A DNA stretch of 64,000 nt, from assembly GCA_036788295.1 (NCBI GenBank), contig DAIQNR010000016.1:16160-80159 (forward strand). The letters run 5' to 3'. The first letter of the stretch is position 1. The number at the start of each line of letters is the position of its first letter. The notes beneath the pieces were generated by a model that was not told where the DNA came from, made no database searches, and worked only from the letters and a program-made list of their open reading frames with translations. This document shows, piece after piece, positions 58,979-64,000 of this stretch. The stretch is from JAHQVK01 sp036788295. Its GTDB lineage: Bacteria > Myxococcota > Kuafuiibacteriia > Kuafuiibacteriales > Kuafuiibacteriaceae. The position numbers and the translations under genes were made by a program.

Positions 58979-58982
<4 letters not shown>
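58065..58982 (+). CDS. TRAP transporter small membrane subunit DctQ, enlarged
   Basis: The 305-residue protein is nearly twice the usual DctQ. Four canonical helices are recognisable by the LLVATSLAVMAGVVFLDVVW segment and GGSMATRSGRHIAVDAVKRI, the DctQ loop that contacts DctM. Extra hydrophobic segments lie at the N-terminus (TM about 27-60) and in the middle (about 115-160). The ATG at 58065 has GGGGGAGG upstream. Coupled to dctM by ATGA. Confidence 0.85.
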
Positions 58983-60709
<1,727 letters not shown>

Positions 60710-60731
60710 TCCGACGCGAAGAAGGGACGGG

Positions 60732-63458
60732 GTGCAGCGACCTCGATCCGAGGCGCTGTCCCTGCTACGTCCCTTGGCTCCCATGGACGACGAGCTCGTG
60801 GCCCGGATCGAGGCTCGCCTCGCCTCGCCGAGACTCACCCCCATGCTTCGGCAGTACCTCGGGGTGAAGGCCGAGCATCCGGAGGCGGTGGTTCTGTTTC
60901 GGATGGGGGACTTCTTCGAGGCGTTCTTCGAGGACGCCGAGGAGTGCGCTCGCCGTCTCGACATCACGTTGACCCACCGTTCGAAGGAGAAGGACGTCCC
61001 GATGGCGGGCGTTCCCCACCACGCGCTCGACGGGCACCTCGCCCGGCTCATCGAGCAGGGCAAGACGGTGGTGCTGGTCGATCAGGTCGAGGACCCGAAG
61101 CTGGCCAAGGGTCTCGTTCGTCGCGAGGTCACCAGGGTGGTGACCCCGGGGACCTTTCTCGATCCGGCGGCGCCATCGCGGCTGCCTCGGTATTTGGGCT
61201 CCCTGGAGCTGTCCCCTCGGTCGAAAACGGATCGGTGGGCGCTCGCGGCGCTCGACGTGGGCACCGGGGAGCTCCGAGCGACGTTCGGACAAAGCGCGGA
61301 GCTGCTCGTCGATGAGGTCGGGCGGCTCTCGGCCAAGGAGGTGCTGTGGTCGGATCGAGCGGAGTCGGACCCTCTGCTCGAGACGCTCGAGGCGGAGTTT
61401 CCTGGCGTCGTCTTCACCCGGCTCGATGGCAGGGTCCACGATCCCGAGGCCAGCCTCGCCACCGTCGAGCGGGTGCTCGGGGCCGAGGAGCGCGCGGCGG
61501 CGGAGGCCCTGCTGCCGAAGGCGGCGCTCGTGGCCGCTGGCCGGGCCCTCGCCTACGCCGCGGACACCCAGGCCCGGGACGCGCCGGACCGGCGGGGCCA
61601 GCCCGGCCTCGGTCACGTGGGTCGCATCAGACCCTATGTCCCGGGCGACGCCCTGGTGCTCGACCGGGAAGCCCGGGCCCATCTCGAGCTGTTTCGGACC
61701 ACCACCGGCGAGCACCGGGGATGCCTGCTGTGGGCGGTGGACCGGACCGTCACCCCGATGGGAGCTCGGCGACTCGCGAGCTGGCTCAGCCACCCGCCGC
61801 GGGACCGAAAGGTGGCGCACGCGCGGCACGACGCGGTAGAGGCGCTCGTCTCGGCCCCTGGGTCGCTCGACCGGATCCGCGACGGTCTCGGTCGGGTGGG
61901 GGACGTGGAGCGGCTGCTCGGGCGGCTGATGCTCGGGCGGGCGCTGCCCCGGGACCTGCTTCAGCTCGCCGCCTCGCTCGCCGAGGTCCCAGGGCTCGTC
62001 GCTGCCGTCGCCGACGCGGTCGGAGACGAGCTCGGGGCGGGGAGCGGGCGGCTCGCGGAGCTCGCCGAGCTCGATCCCTGCGCCGAGCTTCGGGATCGGC
62101 TGCTCGACGCGCTCGACCCGGACGCCTCGAACGACCTCACGACCGGCCGGGTGTTTCGTCCCGGCTTCGACGCCGAGCTCGACCACTGCGCTCTTCTCGC
62201 CGACGACGGGGCGTCGGCGGTGGCGGCTCTCGAGGCGAGGGAGCGGAAGGCCACCGGGATCGGTTCGCTCAAGGTGCGGTCGAACCGGGTCTTCGGCTAT
62301 TTCATCGAGGTCACGAAGGCGAACCTGTCCCTCGTGCCTGACCGGTACCTGCGCAAGCAGACGATGGTGGGGGCCGAACGGTTCGTGACCGACGAGCTCG
62401 CGACGCTCGAGGAGGATCTGCGATCGGCGGAGGCTCGCCGGCTCGAGCGGACGGAGGCCCTGTTCCTCGCCGTCCTCGAGGCCGCGACCAAGGAGTCGAG
62501 CCGGATGCGTCGGCTGGCGGAGGGGCTCTCTGACCTCGACGCGCTCGCGGGCTTCGCCCGGCTCGCCGCCGAGCAGGACTTTTGCCGGCCCGAGCTGTCG
62601 AGCGGGGCCGAAATCGCGATCGAAGGGGGGCGCCATCCGGTCCTCGAGCAGATGTCCGGGGCGCTCGAGGAGCGGTTCGTTCCCAACGACGTCCATCTGT
62701 CTTCCGACGAGCGTTTGATGATCGTGACCGGCCCCAACATGGCTGGGAAATCCACGATCATGCGCCAGACCGCGCTCATCGCGCTGCTCGCCTACGCCGG
62801 GAGCTTCGTCCCGGCCCGCTCGGCCCGCATCGGCCGGGTGGACCGGATCCACACCAGGGTCGGGGCCAGCGACGACCTCTCGCGCGGGCGCTCGACCTTC
62901 ATGGTCGAGATGGCCGAGACCGCCCGCATCCTCCGCTCGGCGACCGAGCACGACCTCGTGATCCTCGACGAGATCGGGCGGGGCACCAGCACCTTCGACG
63001 GGCTGTCCATCGCTTGGGCGGTGGCCGAGCACCTGCACGACGTCGTCCGGGCCCGGGTGATGTTCGCGACCCACTACCACGAGATGACGGAGCTCGCGCG
63101 GGAGCGTCCCGGCGCCTTCAACCGGCACGTCGCGGTGCGGGAGCACCGAGATCGCATCGTCTTCCTGCGCACCCTGGAGCCGGGTGGGACCCAGCGCAGC
63201 TACGGGGTGCAGGTGGCGAGGCTCGCCGGCTTGCCTCCGCCGGTGGTGGCGAGGGCGAAGTCGCTGCTCGACCGGCTCGAGCGGCAGGGCCGGGGCCTCG
63301 CCAGCCCGGTGGGGCAGCTTCCGCTGTTCGAGGTCGCGCCTGAGCCAGACCCGGTCCTCACCGCGGTCGCGGACCGGCTCTCGGCGGTCGATGTGGACGA
63401 GCTGACCCCCAGGCAGGCGCTCGACCTGGTGGCGGAGCTGAAGTCGCTGCTGCCTTGA
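60732..63458 (+). CDS. mutS: DNA mismatch repair protein MutS
   Basis: The protein is 908 residues. Domain I has the mismatch-contact motif RMGDFFEAFFED and DVPMAGVPHHALDGHLARLI. Connector, lever and clamp domains follow (GSLKVRSNRVFGYFIEVTKA), then the ABC ATPase: GPNMAGKSTIMRQTALIALL (Walker A, about 667), DDLSRGRSTFMVEM (signature), LVILDEIGRGTSTFDGLSIA (Walker B, about 744) and TGH-like FATHYHEMTELARER. It ends with a helix-turn-helix tail. The GTG at 60732 follows GAAGGGA; the ATG at 60783 is the alternative. No mutL nearby. Confidence 0.97.
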   Translation: MQRPRSEALSLLRPLAPMDDELVARIEARLASPRLTPMLRQYLGVKAEHPEAVVLFRMGDFFEAFFEDAEECARRLDITLTHRSKEKDVPMAGVPHHALDGHLARLIEQGKTVVLVDQVEDPKLAKGLVRREVTRVVTPGTFLDPAAPSRLPRYLGSLELSPRSKTDRWALAALDVGTGELRATFGQSAELLVDEVGRLSAKEVLWSDRAESDPLLETLEAEFPGVVFTRLDGRVHDPEASLATVERVLGAEERAAAEALLPKAALVAAGRALAYAADTQARDAPDRRGQPGLGHVGRIRPYVPGDALVLDREARAHLELFRTTTGEHRGCLLWAVDRTVTPMGARRLASWLSHPPRDRKVAHARHDAVEALVSAPGSLDRIRDGLGRVGDVERLLGRLMLGRALPRDLLQLAASLAEVPGLVAAVADAVGDELGAGSGRLAELAELDPCAELRDRLLDALDPDASNDLTTGRVFRPGFDAELDHCALLADDGASAVAALEARERKATGIGSLKVRSNRVFGYFIEVTKANLSLVPDRYLRKQTMVGAERFVTDELATLEEDLRSAEARRLERTEALFLAVLEAATKESSRMRRLAEGLSDLDALAGFARLAAEQDFCRPELSSGAEIAIEGGRHPVLEQMSGALEERFVPNDVHLSSDERLMIVTGPNMAGKSTIMRQTALIALLAYAGSFVPARSARIGRVDRIHTRVGASDDLSRGRSTFMVEMAETARILRSATEHDLVILDEIGRGTSTFDGLSIAWAVAEHLHDVVRARVMFATHYHEMTELARERPGAFNRHVAVREHRDRIVFLRTLEPGGTQRSYGVQVARLAGLPPPVVARAKSLLDRLERQGRGLASPVGQLPLFEVAPEPDPVLTAVADRLSAVDVDELTPRQALDLVAELKSLLP

Positions 63459-63503
63459 TGGGCCGCTTTCCCCGCCCGGTCGGGTGCGCTACACCCGGCC
63501 CCC

Positions 63504-63899
63504 ATGGAATCGCCGTCGAAGGGTCCGCCCAAGGAGGTTCCGCGGGTGCTCGTGGTGGACGACGAGCCCGAGATCCTCGAGCTCGTCGTTCCGGCGCTTC
63601 GGGCCCGCGGGTACGAGGTGTTCGAGGCCGAGGACGGGGACCAGGCCATCGAGACCATCCTCGTGGAGCGCCCCCACGTCGTGGTGCTCGACGTCATGAT
63701 GCCGGGGCTCAGCGGGTGGGACGTCTGCCGCTACGTCCGGCAGAGGCCGGAGCTCGACCGGGTGCGCATCGTGATGGCCACGGGCATCGGCGAGCTCACC
63801 AACGCGGCGACCGGCCCGCTGTACGGAGCCGACGTCGCGCTCGACAAGCCGTTCCGCCTCGACACCCTGCTTCGGGAGGTCGCGGCGCTCCTCCCGTGA
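63504..63899 (+). CDS. Single-domain response regulator
   Basis: The 131-residue protein is one receiver domain with acid pair Asp19/20 (VVDDEPEI), phospho-acceptor Asp63 in VVVLDVMMPG, Thr93 and Lys115 (LDKPF). It lacks an output domain, so it works by protein-protein contact or in a phosphorelay. It is not close to CheY, as the ALDKPFRLD and GIGELTNAATG regions differ. No kinase is adjacent. It is downstream of mutS by 45 nt and overlaps a short reading frame. Confidence 0.9.
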   Translation: MESPSKGPPKEVPRVLVVDDEPEILELVVPALRARGYEVFEAEDGDQAIETILVERPHVVVLDVMMPGLSGWDVCRYVRQRPELDRVRIVMATGIGELTNAATGPLYGADVALDKPFRLDTLLREVAALLP

Positions 63900-64000
63900 C
63901 GGCGCCCGCTTTTTTGCGGACGGCGGCCGTCGTCGCCATGCTCGCCGGGTGACGCGGTCGGCTCGGTGCGTTCGGCTCCCGGCCTCGAGCCGGCTTTGGC
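63896..64000 (+). pseudogene. Possible lipoprotein start interrupted by a one-base frameshift
   Basis: GTG at 63896 overlaps the regulator stop (GTGA) and reads VTAPAFLRTAAVVAMLAG, then TGA, only 18 codons. The string looks like a lipoprotein signal peptide cut just before its lipobox Cys. If the A of TGA were absent, the frame would read LAGCAVGSVRSAPGLEPAL, a normal lipobox with a linker, and stay open to the window end. It may be a real frameshift, a sequencing error or chance. Confidence 0.3.

Noticed and set aside
60765..63146. Minus-strand frame of about 790 codons over mutS
   Set aside because: Antisense of a fully conserved mutS and shows no recognisable fold.

Overview
This window reads as a contiguous chromosomal stretch of a very GC-rich Gram-negative bacterium. 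Outer-membrane P- and L-ring genes (flgH, flgI), lipoprotein signals and a TRAP transporter with a TatT-type lipoprotein point to a Gram-negative envelope. A PATAN (DUF4388) protein, sigma-54 enhancer-binding control of flagella and the general gene style suggest Myxococcota or a related former-deltaproteobacterial group. That placement is inference; no rRNA or tRNA gene is present to test it. Protein starts are often GTG or TTG, and neighbouring genes very often overlap by ATGA or GTGA. The same codon bias opens long spurious frames on the antisense strands.

Region 1 (1-13,537) is housekeeping and accessory. It holds a partial RegB-like sensor kinase with a kynureninase-like PLP enzyme upstream of it, a divergent dihydropteroate-synthase-like protein coupled to a short-chain dehydrogenase, a large FAD oxidoreductase, a small protein coupled to a DUF2007-rhomboid fusion, an SPFH/SHOCT protein, a PATAN/TPR protein, and the set ffh-ddl-amino-acid permease.

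Region 2 (13,527-53,731) is one large flagellar locus. A minus-strand operon runs from a TPR exported protein and a degenerate sigma-54-activator-like protein through flgB, flgC, fliE, fliF, fliG, fliH, fliI, a MotE-like gene, fliK, flgD and flgE. Next to it is a minus-strand FlrC/NtrC-type regulator. A plus-strand operon, fliL-M-N-O-P-Q-R-flhB-flhA-flhF-flhG-fliA-cheY-cheZ, starts from a good sigma-54 promoter. A displaced minus-strand fliJ separates it from flgF-G-A-H-I-flgJ(M23). The late genes flgM-N-K-L-fliW-fliT-like, fliC and fliD-fliS each follow a recognisable sigma-28 promoter (TCAAG, spacing 11, CCGA core). This gives the classic cascade: FlrC/sigma-54 drives the basal body and export apparatus, FliA/sigma-28 drives filament genes, FlgM restrains FliA, and FliW with a hairpin-rich fliC leader suggests CsrA control of flagellin translation. 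motA, motB, the core chemotaxis genes, rpoN and csrA are not in the window.

Region 3 (53,743-64,000) returns to general functions: a ThrE-like exporter and queG on the minus strand, a TatT-DctP-DctQ-DctM TRAP transporter with enlarged membrane subunits, mutS, a single-domain response regulator, and a possibly frameshifted lipoprotein start at the window edge.

The most interesting points are the Walker-less sigma-54-activator-like protein inside the basal-body operon, the CsrA-like architecture of the fliC leader, the FlgJ-M23 fusion, FlhF with altered GTPase motifs, the palindrome over the flgM promoter, and the divergent DHPS/SDR pair.
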